Source: Cristatella mucedo (taxonomy: Eukaryota; Bryozoa; Phylactolaemata; Cristatellidae). Taken from it: DNA of 64,000 nt. The notes under the pieces are model-generated. The model saw only the letters and a program-made list of their open reading frames with translations, was not told where the DNA came from and did no database searches. The position numbers were made by a program, and so were the translations under genes. Shown here piece after piece: positions 45,951 through 54,560 of this stretch (within the stretch, counting starts at the first letter, position 1; every line of letters begins with the position of its first letter). The DNA is taken from contig WPIO01000006.1 in assembly GCA_009760855.2 (NCBI GenBank), forward strand, positions 9,526,001 to 9,590,000. The letters run 5' to 3'.

Positions 45951-46349
45951 ATGGTAGATTTAAGAAAAGACTTTGCCCTTAAGAAATATGAAGAGACTGT
46001 TCAATTTAATACAAAAGTTAGATCATGTCTAATAAGATTAACAAGAGTTAGATATGTACTTAAATTCATAAACATTCTAATAGCATTAGGAGAAACTGTT
46101 TCAAGTACTTATATTCAAACAATGCCAAGTATTAGTCATGTAGTAACCGTCTTTTCAGCACTATCCGTAATGTTTGTATCAGTTGATGGCGTACTTACGG
46201 AAATAGACAAACGTAAAAGAAATGCTTTAAGTTCCAATTCTGAAATAATCGCAAAGATTACTGACGCATTATCTGATGATGTAGTTACAAAAGAAGAATT
46301 TGAAGGGCTTTTATTGGGAAATTCTCAATCTGAAATTAATATTGATTGA
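45951..46349 (+). CDS. small membrane protein, unknown
   Basis: 132 residues, not recognised. Two hydrophobic stretches (about residues 42-57, VLKFINILIALGETV, and 63-83, ISHVVTVFSALSVMFVSVDG) could be membrane helices. A basic N-terminus and an acidic C-terminus (KITDALSDDVVTKEEFEGLL) flank them. The ATG follows an ATATAG box at 45,941-45,946 by four bases. Its 3' end overlaps the convergent integrase gene by 14 bp, as expected in a compact viral genome. It is the first gene inside the left boundary. Confidence 0.75.
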   Translation: MVDLRKDFALKKYEETVQFNTKVRSCLIRLTRVRYVLKFINILIALGETVSSTYIQTMPSISHVVTVFSALSVMFVSVDGVLTEIDKRKRNALSSNSEIIAKITDALSDDVVTKEEFEGLLLGNSQSEINID

Positions 46350-47199
46350 TAACTTGTAACTCTTCTCTAACAAAACTTCTCTTAACATCATTTAAGAAAT
46401 ATCTAGTCGGTTGTTCTTGTAATACCATTATTCTAACAATAGTATGTTTAGTCAAGCTCCATTTTGGGTCTGTAGCTCTTCTTCTTTTTTCATCTTCTCC
46501 TTCACCATGTTCTAATAAATATCTAACACTTGTTCCAAGTTCTAATAGCTTTTCTGCGCGATATTTTGGTTTCTTTAGTTTTACCTTTTCTTTTTTTATT
46601 GCTTTTGCGGGTTCTTCACCAATCATTCTAGTAACACTATTATTTAGATATTCAATAATCTTTGGTAAATTATCAACCCACTCTTTATTTCTAGTATAAT
46701 CTCCTTTGTTAATACTTTCTAATTCTTTTTCATATTGAGCAATAAACGCTCTCTCAGCAACTGTTCTATTCATTCTTTCAACTAATGCAACACTCTTTTT
46801 ACTAGTACCTTCAATAATTTGTGTTTCATGTTTTTTTATTTCTTTAGCAAACTCTCCTTTAAACTCTGACCCAGGATCAACTGTCATTTTCTTTGGCCAC
46901 CTTAAAGGACCTTTATTGTAAATATCTATTATTGCTTTTGTTACTTCTTTAGAAGACTTTGTTTTAAGAGGTCTTGATTCTTTATATCTACTAGCGACAT
47001 CAATTACACTCAAAGCATATTTGTATCCAGGGTCATTAGGCATATACAGAATGTCTGCTTGATGATCTTCATTAGGCTCGACAATATTAAAGAAACCTTG
47101 TGGAATGTTCTTTGGTCTTGGTTTGAATACTTGACTTATATCTAGGCTAGGATTGAACTTACCTTCTTTTTTTCTTTCATTTAGAGTTAAAAACGACAT
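46336..47199 (-). CDS. retroviral-type integrase (rve), Maverick/Polinton class
   Basis: 287 residues. This enzyme joins the ends of the viral DNA to the chromosome. The RNase H-fold core is clear: the first catalytic Asp in HQADILYM (about residue 49), the second in MTVDPGSEFKG (about 108), and Glu in ALVERMNRTVAERAF (about 139). The C-terminal part is basic and could hold a DNA-binding SH3 or chromodomain-like fold, but I do not recognise one. No N-terminal HHCC zinc domain is visible. The position next to one terminus is typical for Polintons. The ATG lies at 47,197-47,199, with only nine bases separating it from the divergent gene at 47,209. The frame is intact, so the protein may still be functional. 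Confidence 0.92.
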   Translation of the reverse strand: MSFLTLNERKKEGKFNPSLDISQVFKPRPKNIPQGFFNIVEPNEDHQADILYMPNDPGYKYALSVIDVASRYKESRPLKTKSSKEVTKAIIDIYNKGPLRWPKKMTVDPGSEFKGEFAKEIKKHETQIIEGTSKKSVALVERMNRTVAERAFIAQYEKELESINKGDYTRNKEWVDNLPKIIEYLNNSVTRMIGEEPAKAIKKEKVKLKKPKYRAEKLLELGTSVRYLLEHGEGEDEKRRRATDPKWSLTKHTIVRIMVLQEQPTRYFLNDVKRSFVREELQVINQY

Positions 47200-47208
47200 C
47201 TATAGAGA
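47200..47208. promoter_or_regulatory. nine-base bidirectional promoter with CTATAG core
   Basis: The only DNA between the integrase ATG (minus) and the zinc-protein ATG (plus) is ctatagaga. CTATAG is self-complementary, so each gene sees a TATAG box directly before its ATG, as at most other viral genes here. Confidence 0.6.
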
Positions 47209-47667
47209 ATGGAAATATTTTGTGACACATGCTTATGTGCATTTGGTGTGCTTGAATATCTTGAAGAAGGTCATCCTTTTTGCAAACCTAAAAGAAAAAG
47301 ACCAAAACAGGAGTATGAAATACGTTGTTGTATCTGTGACAAAGATATGGAAGAAACTGAATTTGATTCAAACCTTTTTCGTAATAACCATTGCATAGTC
47401 TGCTCTTACTGTAACATAGATTCTAATTATTATAAAAAAGAAAAACCGACTAAACTATATTCATTGGTTAAGAAGCACTTAAAAAAACAATGTTGTTCTA
47501 CTTCTTTACATCATTGTTTAGATCATGAAGCTATCTGTTACATTTCCAAGTTGTTTCCTGTTGTTAAAGGTAAGCGTAAAGCAACAAAATTAAAAGAGTT
47601 AATAGTTTTAATAACTCATTTATACTTTTCAGGAGGGTACATAACTAACCAAGAGGTTTACCTTTAA
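47209..47667 (+). CDS. cysteine-rich zinc-cluster protein, unknown
   Basis: 152 residues with paired cysteines in CxxC spacing: CDTCLC at the N-terminus, CCICDKD near residue 43, CIVCSYCN near 62, then a Cys/His-rich C-terminal part (QCCSTSLHHCLDHEAIC). This pattern fits two or more zinc-binding modules, possibly a RING- or ribbon-like regulator. It is divergent from the integrase and shares its promoter. The 3' end overlaps the convergent fibre gene by 39 bp. No family was recognised. Confidence 0.75.
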   Translation: MEIFCDTCLCAFGVLEYLEEGHPFCKPKRKRPKQEYEIRCCICDKDMEETEFDSNLFRNNHCIVCSYCNIDSNYYKKEKPTKLYSLVKKHLKKQCCSTSLHHCLDHEAICYISKLFPVVKGKRKATKLKELIVLITHLYFSGGYITNQEVYL

Positions 47668-48489
47668 TTTCCCTGTACTATCAACGAAGTAATACTCTGT
47701 GTGTAACCTACTAAAATATACATAGTACTTTAAATTAACACCTGTTGAAACAGTATTTAGAGCCCTTACATCGCCAGATACTACTGATGTATCAGTATTA
47801 GGTTTTAGAAATACACAATTAGAAGCTCCAACAACCATAACATTCAAGATCATTATTGGTGGGCTCATTTTATTTGTCCATGAATATGGTGTTGATAGAT
47901 TTAGTATTGAATTTAATGCTTTAGGGTCCATTGATATTGCTATTACTTCTGTTATTTTTTTAAGTGTCTTATCTACGTAATTATTTGTTGCGACGTCAGA
48001 AGGATTTACAGGTTCAGAAACATTAGTGATTGAATAGCCACCCATATTGATATTTGTTGTTGAAGGATAGTTCTTTAGTAATACATCTCTTTTCATTCCA
48101 CCGTAAGTAACACAATAGTCATCATTTAGAACGACTGGATTAGTATTTCCAGAATTCCAATAAGTAGATGTTATAGCAAAACTATTCATGTTTAAATCTC
48201 CTAACATTGTATCACCTGTTTTCTTAACACAATTATTTACTTGTGAAACATTTATTCCATCAGTTGGATTAACACCTGCCCCAAGATTTGTAATACGTTT
48301 TCCACCAAGATTAAGTGTTAAAGCAGAGTTAACAAGAAAGTTAGCGTCGGCATAAGCTTTTGTAACAGCGTCATAGTCATTAACAGGATCACCTAAATTA
48401 ATAATCCTATTGCCACTAGCATCAAGATCTGAAAGAATAAAACCATTATTCTTCGAAACATAATCTTCATTATGAAACTTTTTGTTCAT
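47629..48489 (-). CDS. fibre-like protein 1 with phage tail-fibre repeats
   Basis: 286 residues. The N-terminal two-thirds consist of about 30-residue repeats of the form 'N-x-GG-x-x-ITNL-x-x-P-V-x-x-x-DA-x-x-x-x-Y-x-D': RIINLGDPVNDYDAVTKAYA, GGKRITNLGAGVNPTDGI and GGYSITNVSEPVNPSDVATN. In bacteriophage tail fibres such repeats build a trimeric shaft. The C-terminal 110 residues are unique and would be the receptor-binding head. The ATG follows a TATATAG box (ctatataa at 48,490-48,497 on the plus strand). It is one of four such proteins in the element (others start at 59,441, 60,313 and 61,187). The role in attachment is inferred. Confidence 0.8.
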   Translation of the reverse strand: MNKKFHNEDYVSKNNGFILSDLDASGNRIINLGDPVNDYDAVTKAYADANFLVNSALTLNLGGKRITNLGAGVNPTDGINVSQVNNCVKKTGDTMLGDLNMNSFAITSTYWNSGNTNPVVLNDDYCVTYGGMKRDVLLKNYPSTTNINMGGYSITNVSEPVNPSDVATNNYVDKTLKKITEVIAISMDPKALNSILNLSTPYSWTNKMSPPIMILNVMVVGASNCVFLKPNTDTSVVSGDVRALNTVSTGVNLKYYVYFSRLHTEYYFVDSTGKLKVNLLVSYVPS

Positions 48490-48594
48490 CTATATAATCA
48501 TTTATTAATATTTTAGATCTCTTTAACACTTCTTTAATCACCGGAATAATTCTTACAAATCTAAATGGGTCTTCTTCTTCAACTACTTGTATCT

Positions 48595-49299
48595 CTACTT
48601 TTTTATATAGTATTTAGTATCATAACCAAAAGTTTGTTTACTGTTAAAACGCCCATATTTAGATATCATATCAAATTCAAATTCAAAGTACTTCTCATCT
48701 TTAAGTAAAAACATAAAAAGAGGTTTACCTATTGGTATATCAAAATCATGAGTAGTTGGAACTCTAACTGTTCCAGCCGCAATGTATTCTTTAGGTATAT
48801 CACAGCAATTCAAACCAGGAACAAAGATTTCAAACTCACAAAAAAAGCATCTACTAAGTTTTAAAACGTGTAAACCAAGTAAACACTGTGCAAGGTATTG
48901 TTTTAGTATATTATCTTCAACTATCTTTCTACTCCATAAACATTTTATTTCTATTAGTGTTTCTTGATCAATAATTCCATCTGGAGAATACCTATAAACC
49001 TCATCACTAGTAAAACATTCATTTGAATTCTCAATACTTCTATTCAATTTCATTTCTAAATATTTAGCTGCTATTGGTTCAAATACTTTACCGAATAGCA
49101 TTTGTGGAAATTGCATAGGCTTAGAATTAGCAATATATTTTTTTAGTTTTCTATTTGCAATTAAACCTACATCACAATCAATTTGTGAACCAAAAACCAT
49201 ATCATCTCCTAATACTGAATACACTTCTGACCCACCAATATTAAGTCTCATAGAATTTTTCCAAGCATCTGACCCCTGAATAAAACTTGTTTTTTGCAT
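48595..49299 (-). CDS. YqaJ/lambda-exonuclease-type recombination nuclease
   Basis: 234 residues. PD-(D/E)xK nucleases of this family resect DNA ends to prepare recombination or replication intermediates. Visible motifs are LNIGGSEVYSVLGDD (the conserved G-S-E near residue 22), YSPDGIID with the catalytic Asp, and LIEIKCLW with the ExK pair, followed by YLAQCLLGLHVLKL (the helix with the conserved Gln). Adintoviruses and other dsDNA viruses carry such enzymes. The frame ends next to a six-base T run (48,599-48,604). A second open frame continues beyond it to about 48,470, overlapping the fibre gene start, so the true C-terminus may be longer. The start context (gtataATG) is a variant of the local motif. 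Confidence 0.85.
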   Translation of the reverse strand: MQKTSFIQGSDAWKNSMRLNIGGSEVYSVLGDDMVFGSQIDCDVGLIANRKLKKYIANSKPMQFPQMLFGKVFEPIAAKYLEMKLNRSIENSNECFTSDEVYRYSPDGIIDQETLIEIKCLWSRKIVEDNILKQYLAQCLLGLHVLKLSRCFFCEFEIFVPGLNCCDIPKEYIAAGTVRVPTTHDFDIPIGKPLFMFLLKDEKYFEFEFDMISKYGRFNSKQTFGYDTKYYIKK

Positions 49300-49336
49300 T
49301 ATACTTTAGATTGAATTCTATTAAAAATCTTTTCCA

Positions 49337-50821
49337 TCATAAACCATATTTCCTTTGCTGCAAGTTGGCACCACTTCCATTAGAAGTTAGTTCAGCACTA
49401 TTTTCACAAATGGTCAAGTAGTGAAGCAGTATTGATGGCGTGTTAGCAGCAGGTAGCATACTATTAAACTCAACAGAGACATCAAGTCTAGTAGTTACTC
49501 TAAGAGGTTCATCATTGTATTGGAGATCAATGACGTGAATTGGGTACATTGTTAACCACTCAGGATATGCTACTCCAACAGGTTCAGTAACTTCATTAAC
49601 TCCGAGGTATTGCTTTCTGAAAGTCGTAAAGTCCATGTAGGCCATAGAACATTTTCCTTTTTTAGGATCGGATGATCTTGCAATAGCTGGATATTGTTTT
49701 GATCCATTAGCAAGAACTGTTACACTCTTAATATCACAATGGTTATATGTGCAAGGGTTGGCAGTGTAGCTATCATACTTATTTAAGTTTTGAGCTGCAA
49801 CAATTAACCACCTAACTTTATCAATGTTATTTTGGACTGATAAAGTTTTAGTGAATTTAGTTGCTTGGTTAAAAGATGTTATAGTAACATTTTCATAACG
49901 TCTAACTCTATAATTCAACCTTATTTTCTTTGCCTTCTCACTTGAAATATCAGTAAGTGATCTTTGAATACTTTCTTTTGGTGTCACACATGGAACAACA
50001 AGTCGCATCTTCGTCATTGCAATTTTAAAAGCATTCCACGTTCCATCTGCAGCTACACCGTCAACACCCTTAGTTCTAAGAACATTTGTAGCACCAGATG
50101 CTCCAGTAATAATTGCATCTTTATCAAACACACCCGCTCTTCCTAGTTCTAGAGTAAAAGGAATATTATAAAGAATCTTATTCATATCAGCACAAAACCC
50201 AGAAATTCTAGCAAGAGGAAGTGCAATACTAAAGTTTCCATTTTCATCTACAAGGTTGTTTGTGATACCTCTCCTAACTACAAAACCAATGTTTGAAGCT
50301 GTCGCTCCAGAAGCAGCTAGGCTTGTATACGAATCAGCTAAAACCATATCATCAATCCCTGCTGCTTCATCTTTTCTCCAACCAGTCGCAGGACCTTCAG
50401 TTCTATTGTAGTCATTCGGATAACATAGAAGTCCCATTAGTGTTGAAGCACTTCCAAGACCTTGTGTAAGAGTAAGGCTTTCAATTTCCTCAGCTCCAAG
50501 TCTAACTCTCATTTGATTAAACATCCATGCGCCGGCATTGTTAACTAAACCAACAGAAAGAGTTCTTGGAAGTGTTGTAAAAGCTCCATTAGCTGCAGTT
50601 TGAACTTGCAATTGTCCTTCAAGTAAAACATAACCATCAGATAGAACATAACAGGTTTGTTGTTCACCAGGAACAGTGAATGTGATTAATTTATTTGCAG
50701 CAACATCCGTTTCATTTCCATTACTTTGATAAAACTCTCTAAATTGATAGTCTTTAAGTCTATAATTAGGAAACTCAGGATCTCCAATTTCAAGTATACT
50801 ATGAATAGGTGCACTCGCCAT
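49337..50821 (-). CDS. major capsid protein, double jelly-roll
   Basis: 494 residues, full length and intact. It would form the hexon-like trimers of an icosahedral shell. Near the N-terminus, FTVPGEQQTCYVLSDGYVLL and NNAGAWMFNQMRVRLGAEEI are characteristic of the Maverick/adintovirus capsid, followed by LLCYPNDYNRTEGPATGW. The second jelly roll includes KIRLNYRVRRYENVTITSF, DKVRWLIVAAQN and the QYNDEPLRVTTRLDVSVEF strand. The ATG is preceded by a long box (ctatatata at 50,827-50,835), matching the expectation for a highly expressed late gene. The neighbours on the same strand are other virion proteins. Confidence 0.93.
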   Translation of the reverse strand: MASAPIHSILEIGDPEFPNYRLKDYQFREFYQSNGNETDVAANKLITFTVPGEQQTCYVLSDGYVLLEGQLQVQTAANGAFTTLPRTLSVGLVNNAGAWMFNQMRVRLGAEEIESLTLTQGLGSASTLMGLLCYPNDYNRTEGPATGWRKDEAAGIDDMVLADSYTSLAASGATASNIGFVVRRGITNNLVDENGNFSIALPLARISGFCADMNKILYNIPFTLELGRAGVFDKDAIITGASGATNVLRTKGVDGVAADGTWNAFKIAMTKMRLVVPCVTPKESIQRSLTDISSEKAKKIRLNYRVRRYENVTITSFNQATKFTKTLSVQNNIDKVRWLIVAAQNLNKYDSYTANPCTYNHCDIKSVTVLANGSKQYPAIARSSDPKKGKCSMAYMDFTTFRKQYLGVNEVTEPVGVAYPEWLTMYPIHVIDLQYNDEPLRVTTRLDVSVEFNSMLPAANTPSILLHYLTICENSAELTSNGSGANLQQRKYGL

Positions 50822-50851
50822 TCTCTCTCTATATATAAAAAACTAAAATTT

Positions 50852-51028
50852 TTACTTTTGTCTATATAAGCCAGCTCCAATTTTTTCTCTCATACTTCCA
50901 CCATAGCCATCAAGTTTAGGTGAAGGAGAACTAACAGTTTTTTCTTTTATTACTCGATCAATTTCCTTAAATGTTTTCGGGTCTTTCTCTTTAAGAGATT
51001 CTGAATATTCTTCAACTTCTTTTTCCAT
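50852..51028 (-). CDS. small charged protein, unknown
   Basis: 58 residues if started at the ATG at 51,026-51,028 (agtaaaaATGG). A longer frame from 51,094 would overlap the upstream gene by 47 bp and lacks a promoter box. The first half is highly charged helix (EVEEYSESLKEKDPKTFKEI); the end is Gly-rich and basic (KLDGYGGSMREKIGAGLYRQ). The position directly before the major capsid gene suggests a small virion or assembly protein. No family was recognised. Confidence 0.5.
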   Translation of the reverse strand: MEKEVEEYSESLKEKDPKTFKEIDRVIKEKTVSSPSPKLDGYGGSMREKIGAGLYRQK

Positions 51029-51047
51029 TTTTACTTTACGACTTTTT

Positions 51048-51437
51048 TTATTTTTTTGGTTTAATTTTATCAAGCATCGCACGTTTAATCTCAAGATCCA
51101 TCTCTTTCATCTTTCTATCATAATCTTCTTCTTTCTTCCGCTTATCAATTTCATATTCTAATTCTTTCTTTCTTTTTTCTTCTTCAAGTTTGTCATCCAG
51201 ATCTCTACGTTTATTTGCATATTCTTGATCAATCTTTTCTTTCTTTCTTTGTAGTTCAGTAAGCTTCCTTGCTTGATGGATCTCAATTCCCTTATTAGCA
51301 ATGTTCATACTTAGACCGGTTAAGCCAGTTAAAACAGGTGTTACTCTTCCAACGCCATCAAGTACTTTATCCAAAACTCCAGAGCCATAATACTTCCCTC
51401 TAATATCTCTGTGTCCAATCCTTGCATAACTCCCCAT
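51048..51437 (-). CDS. coiled-coil virion-associated protein, unknown
   Basis: 129 residues. The N-terminal 45 residues are Gly-rich and mildly hydrophobic (GVGRVTPVLTGLTGLSMNIA). From residue 55 to the end it is an extremely charged helix (repeated EEEKRKKELEYEIDKRKKEE-type), predicted to be a coiled coil. The ATG follows an ATATAG box (ctatat at 51,441-51,446 on the plus strand), which overlaps the stop codon of the upstream penton gene. It sits between penton and capsid genes, so a structural or scaffolding role is likely but inferred. Confidence 0.7.
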   Translation of the reverse strand: MGSYARIGHRDIRGKYYGSGVLDKVLDGVGRVTPVLTGLTGLSMNIANKGIEIHQARKLTELQRKKEKIDQEYANKRRDLDDKLEEEKRKKELEYEIDKRKKEEDYDRKMKEMDLEIKRAMLDKIKPKK

Positions 51438-51445
51438 TCTCTATA

Positions 51446-52751
51446 TTACTTTGAAATTTCTATTGTAGCAATAACATCTGTAATCGCGTTAAGTCTATTT
51501 CCATTCTGATCTGTTAAAGTAATTTTAAAACTACTTACCGATTCTATATCACCTCTTGTTTCTAAGTACATTACATTCGGAATATGTAAATCAACTTTTT
51601 CTCCCGGTGCAATATCTTTAGTGTCAATAGTATACAAAGATCCTGATTGATCTAAAAATCCATTTCTTCTTTCTATATAATTAAGCTCTGGATTGACTAA
51701 GTCACAATCGACACTTATCCATTTTACGTCATTATTATTAAAAGATGTCATTTTATTCCATGCTATGTATGTCCCTGCAAAGTAATGTGATTTTTCATTT
51801 TTTTTATCTTCTTCAATCCCATCACCATAACCAGGAGCATACGTTCCTTGCTCCTTTGTATTAAATCCAAGTGTATCTCCAATGTTGTGAATAACACCAG
51901 ATATATCACTTGCTAGTAAAACAACATATTCACCTACTACTCTCATAATTATTTTATCAGCTTCACCAACACTAAAAACAATTCCAGTACTAACTCTTCG
52001 TGAAGGGTTGTAAAGTGCTCCAGCACTATCTAATGCTTTATTTAATGCTGCTACAAGCCTAACACTATCGTAATAATAATAATAATAATAATATTGCACT
52101 TGATAAAGCGCCCTCAGAGAACTTAATCTCTTTCTAGGCGCTTTACATTTGCTGCAAAGTGATACGCAATAGAATAGTAAGTAAAATCATGCTTGAAAAA
52201 CAAACAAAATGAATAACATGGTTAGGGGTTACATGCACTGGGTCAGCATGCAAATGTGGTTAGTGGCAGCATGAACAGTGTCAGCACGCATAAGCACATC
52301 GAGGACGAATCACAAGGACCCACTAAATGCTGTCCTAAATAGGTATGTTTTTAAGTTTCTTTTAAATGTGGTCAGGTCAGGGGATGTTCTGATGCAGGTC
52401 GGGAGGAAGTTCCAGGCTGTGGGAGCATACGAGCTAAATGCACGGTCTCCAAAGGATTTAAGGTTTGTACGAGGTATTTCTAGACTGTTGGATTCCGAAA
52501 AGCGAGTGGTACGATGCTTTGTAATAACCTGGAGGAACTGAAACAGAAAAGTTGTTTGGATTAATACGATTGTTTTTAAACCAAAGCATATCATTTTCAA
52601 GTACAACAATTTTTACGATGGATTTATATGTATAAGTAAATTCTATTCTTCTTAACCCAACTTTTTTATAGCCTGATTTGGGGCCAAGCATTATCGGAGG
52701 ATAGTTGGTTTTATATTGCTTGCTAGAAGCTGTCGTTAATTTAATCTTCAT
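51446..52751 (-). pseudogene. penton/minor-capsid-like paralogue A, split by a LINE insertion
   Basis: The N-terminal part is at 52,751-52,528. It starts with a KLTTASSKQYKTNYPPIMLG block and the VGLRRIEFTYTYKS strand. The C-terminal part at 52,070-51,446 holds WISVDCDLVNPELNYIERR and APGEKVDLHIPNVMYLETRG. Both halves align with paralogue B. Between them lies a 444-bp LINE fragment flanked by GTAATAA duplications (52,070-52,076 and 52,521-52,527), so the gene is interrupted. The predicted protein is a single jelly-roll capsid component. The start has the local box (ctatac at 52,755-52,760). It looks otherwise well preserved, which means that the insertion is recent. Confidence 0.85.
52077..52520 (-). 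mobile_element. LINE family 1 3' fragment inserted in a viral gene
   Basis: This 444-bp 5'-truncated copy has the (AAT)n end at 52,077-52,092, the terminal stem-loop, the 3' UTR and the last codons of the LINE ORF. It closely resembles 4,097-4,520. The heptamer GTAATAA occurs on both sides, consistent with a target-site duplication, though the AAT-rich end makes the exact left edge slightly ambiguous. Confidence 0.9.
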
Positions 52752-52760
52752 TTTCTATAC

Positions 52761-53689
52761 TTATTTTACTTTTTTAATAACTATTGTGGATACAACATCT
52801 GTAATTGTATTAACTCTATTTCCATTTTGATCTTTTAATGTAATACTATAACCATTTAGTTGTTCTATATCACCTCTTGTAGGTAAGTACATTACATTCG
52901 GAATATGTAAATCAACTTTTTCTCCAGGAGCAATATCATCAGCATCAATGACGTATAAAGAGCTTGATTGATCTAAAAATCCTTTTCTTCTCTCTATATA
53001 ATTAAGCTCTACGTTGACTAAGTCACAATCAACACTTATCCATTTTACACCACCATTATCAGGTTGAATCATTTTATTCCATGCTTTATAAGTTCCAGCA
53101 AAATACATAGCCTTTTCAACTGCTTCATAAGGAGTTCCTCCAACCATGTCCCTATCGAATGTACCTTGCTCATTTGAGTTAAAACCTAGCGTATCTCCAA
53201 TACTAAAAAATTCATCTTTTTTGTGGTAAAAGAATTAGATCCAAATAAAAAACAAGTATCACCAGCTACTTGCATGACTATCTTATCATCCGTATCAACA
53301 CTAAATTTTATTCCACTCCCACTTCTTCCATTATATAGAGCTGATGTGACAGCTGCAGCACCACCTTCTTTTTTCTTAAGTGCTAATGCTGTGTTTAAAG
53401 CAAGAACAATCTTGTTAGTATCGTAAGTTCCTGAATTTTTTGGAGTATCATCAGCTTCTTTTCCAAAATCGACTTCAATGTAAGTCGCATCACCCGCATC
53501 TCCAATAGAAAACTTAAACCAAAGTCGATTATTTATACCTCTAGTAACATTCGATATTGCTCTATTAGTAAATGTAAATTCTACTCTTCTTAACCCAACT
53601 TCATTATATCCAGACTTTTCTCCTAAATTAATTGGAGGATATAACGTTTTATAATCTGAAGAGGATGTGCCAGTTAATCTTATAGTCAT
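52761..53689 (-). pseudogene. penton/minor-capsid-like paralogue B, frame break
   Basis: Two frames cover one protein: 53,689-53,186 (N-terminal, with KTLYPPINLGEKSGYNEVGL and RRVEFTFTNRAI) and 53,147-52,761 (C-terminal, with WISVDCDLVNVELNYIERRK and APGEKVDLHIPNVMYLPTRG). The open frame actually resumes near 53,215. The break lies at a six-base T run (53,217-53,222), so a one-base length change explains it. Domain order and length match paralogue A. It is a likely jelly-roll vertex or minor capsid protein, tandem with A and C on the same strand. The start has an atataagg variant of the promoter box. Confidence 0.8.
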
Positions 53690-53700
53690 TTTTCCTTATA

Positions 53701-54560
53701 TTATATTTCTATAATTTCTATAACAACTACAATTTGTTCTCCACCAAAATCTAACAAATTCAAGTTTTGATCAGTAACTGCAACACTTATATTACTAATA
53801 CTTTCAGTAGAAATGTTATGGTATTCAAGTGTATTTGGTTCGTAAACCATCGTATCCCAAGGATAAAAATCAAATCCAAAACTTCTTAGAGCTTGAGTTT
53901 CTTTTCCATTTATAAAAGTAGTTCCAGGTGCAACTAAATTACAATTCACAAGAACAAGTTTTACATCAGCAATATTTACCTGTTCCTCTGAATAAAACTT
54001 TTTATTTGGAGTACAAACAACTGGTGTAATATTTGGATATGACTCTAAAAACTTGCTATCAGTTGTATAAGCGGGTTTAGTAAATCCAAGTACTTTAGAG
54101 ATAGAAGATTTACTTGCAATAAAACTCCATCCAACGGGCATAGTAATCCATGAGTGTGCAGTACCTGTATCAACACCAACTATAAACTTATCAGTTGTTG
54201 ATCCTGTTTGAGTTATATAATTATTAATCCTATCAACAATACCGGTGTTTAAGTCATCACTATCAACAGTATAAATTCCCGGTTCTATAGTTACTGTTTG
54301 TTCAGAACCACCTGCACTTCTATAAACAAAAGTATTATTGGAAGTTGTAATATTTTTATAGAATTAATTCCAACAAACTTCTTAAAGCAAACTTTTAAGT
54401 TTTTGTTTCTCAATAAAATAGGATTGTTAAGATGCAAACCAATTGGATTAGAATTTCCAATAATACTAAACACATACCCTTCTTTACTTGCTTGACTACT
54501 TTTTCTAATAACTTCAATATTCTTAAGAATCTCTTTAGCAACAACTAAAAGATCGCTCAT
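53701..54560 (-). pseudogene. penton/minor-capsid-like paralogue C, divergent, frame break
   Basis: The N-terminal frame starts at 54,560 (MSDLLVVAKEIL, then NPILLRNKNLKVCFKKFVG). The C-terminal frame ends at 53,701 and holds VKLVLVNCNLVAPGTTFING, LEYHNISTESISNISV and DQNLNLLDFGGEQIVVVIE. The VxxNCNLV...DQN architecture parallels the CDLVN ... LTDQNGN blocks of paralogues A and B. The frame between 54,350 and 54,141 is open, but in the second frame. The break coincides with a five-base T run at 54,353-54,357. It is the most divergent of the three, so it could be a distinct vertex protein rather than a duplicate. Confidence 0.65.
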
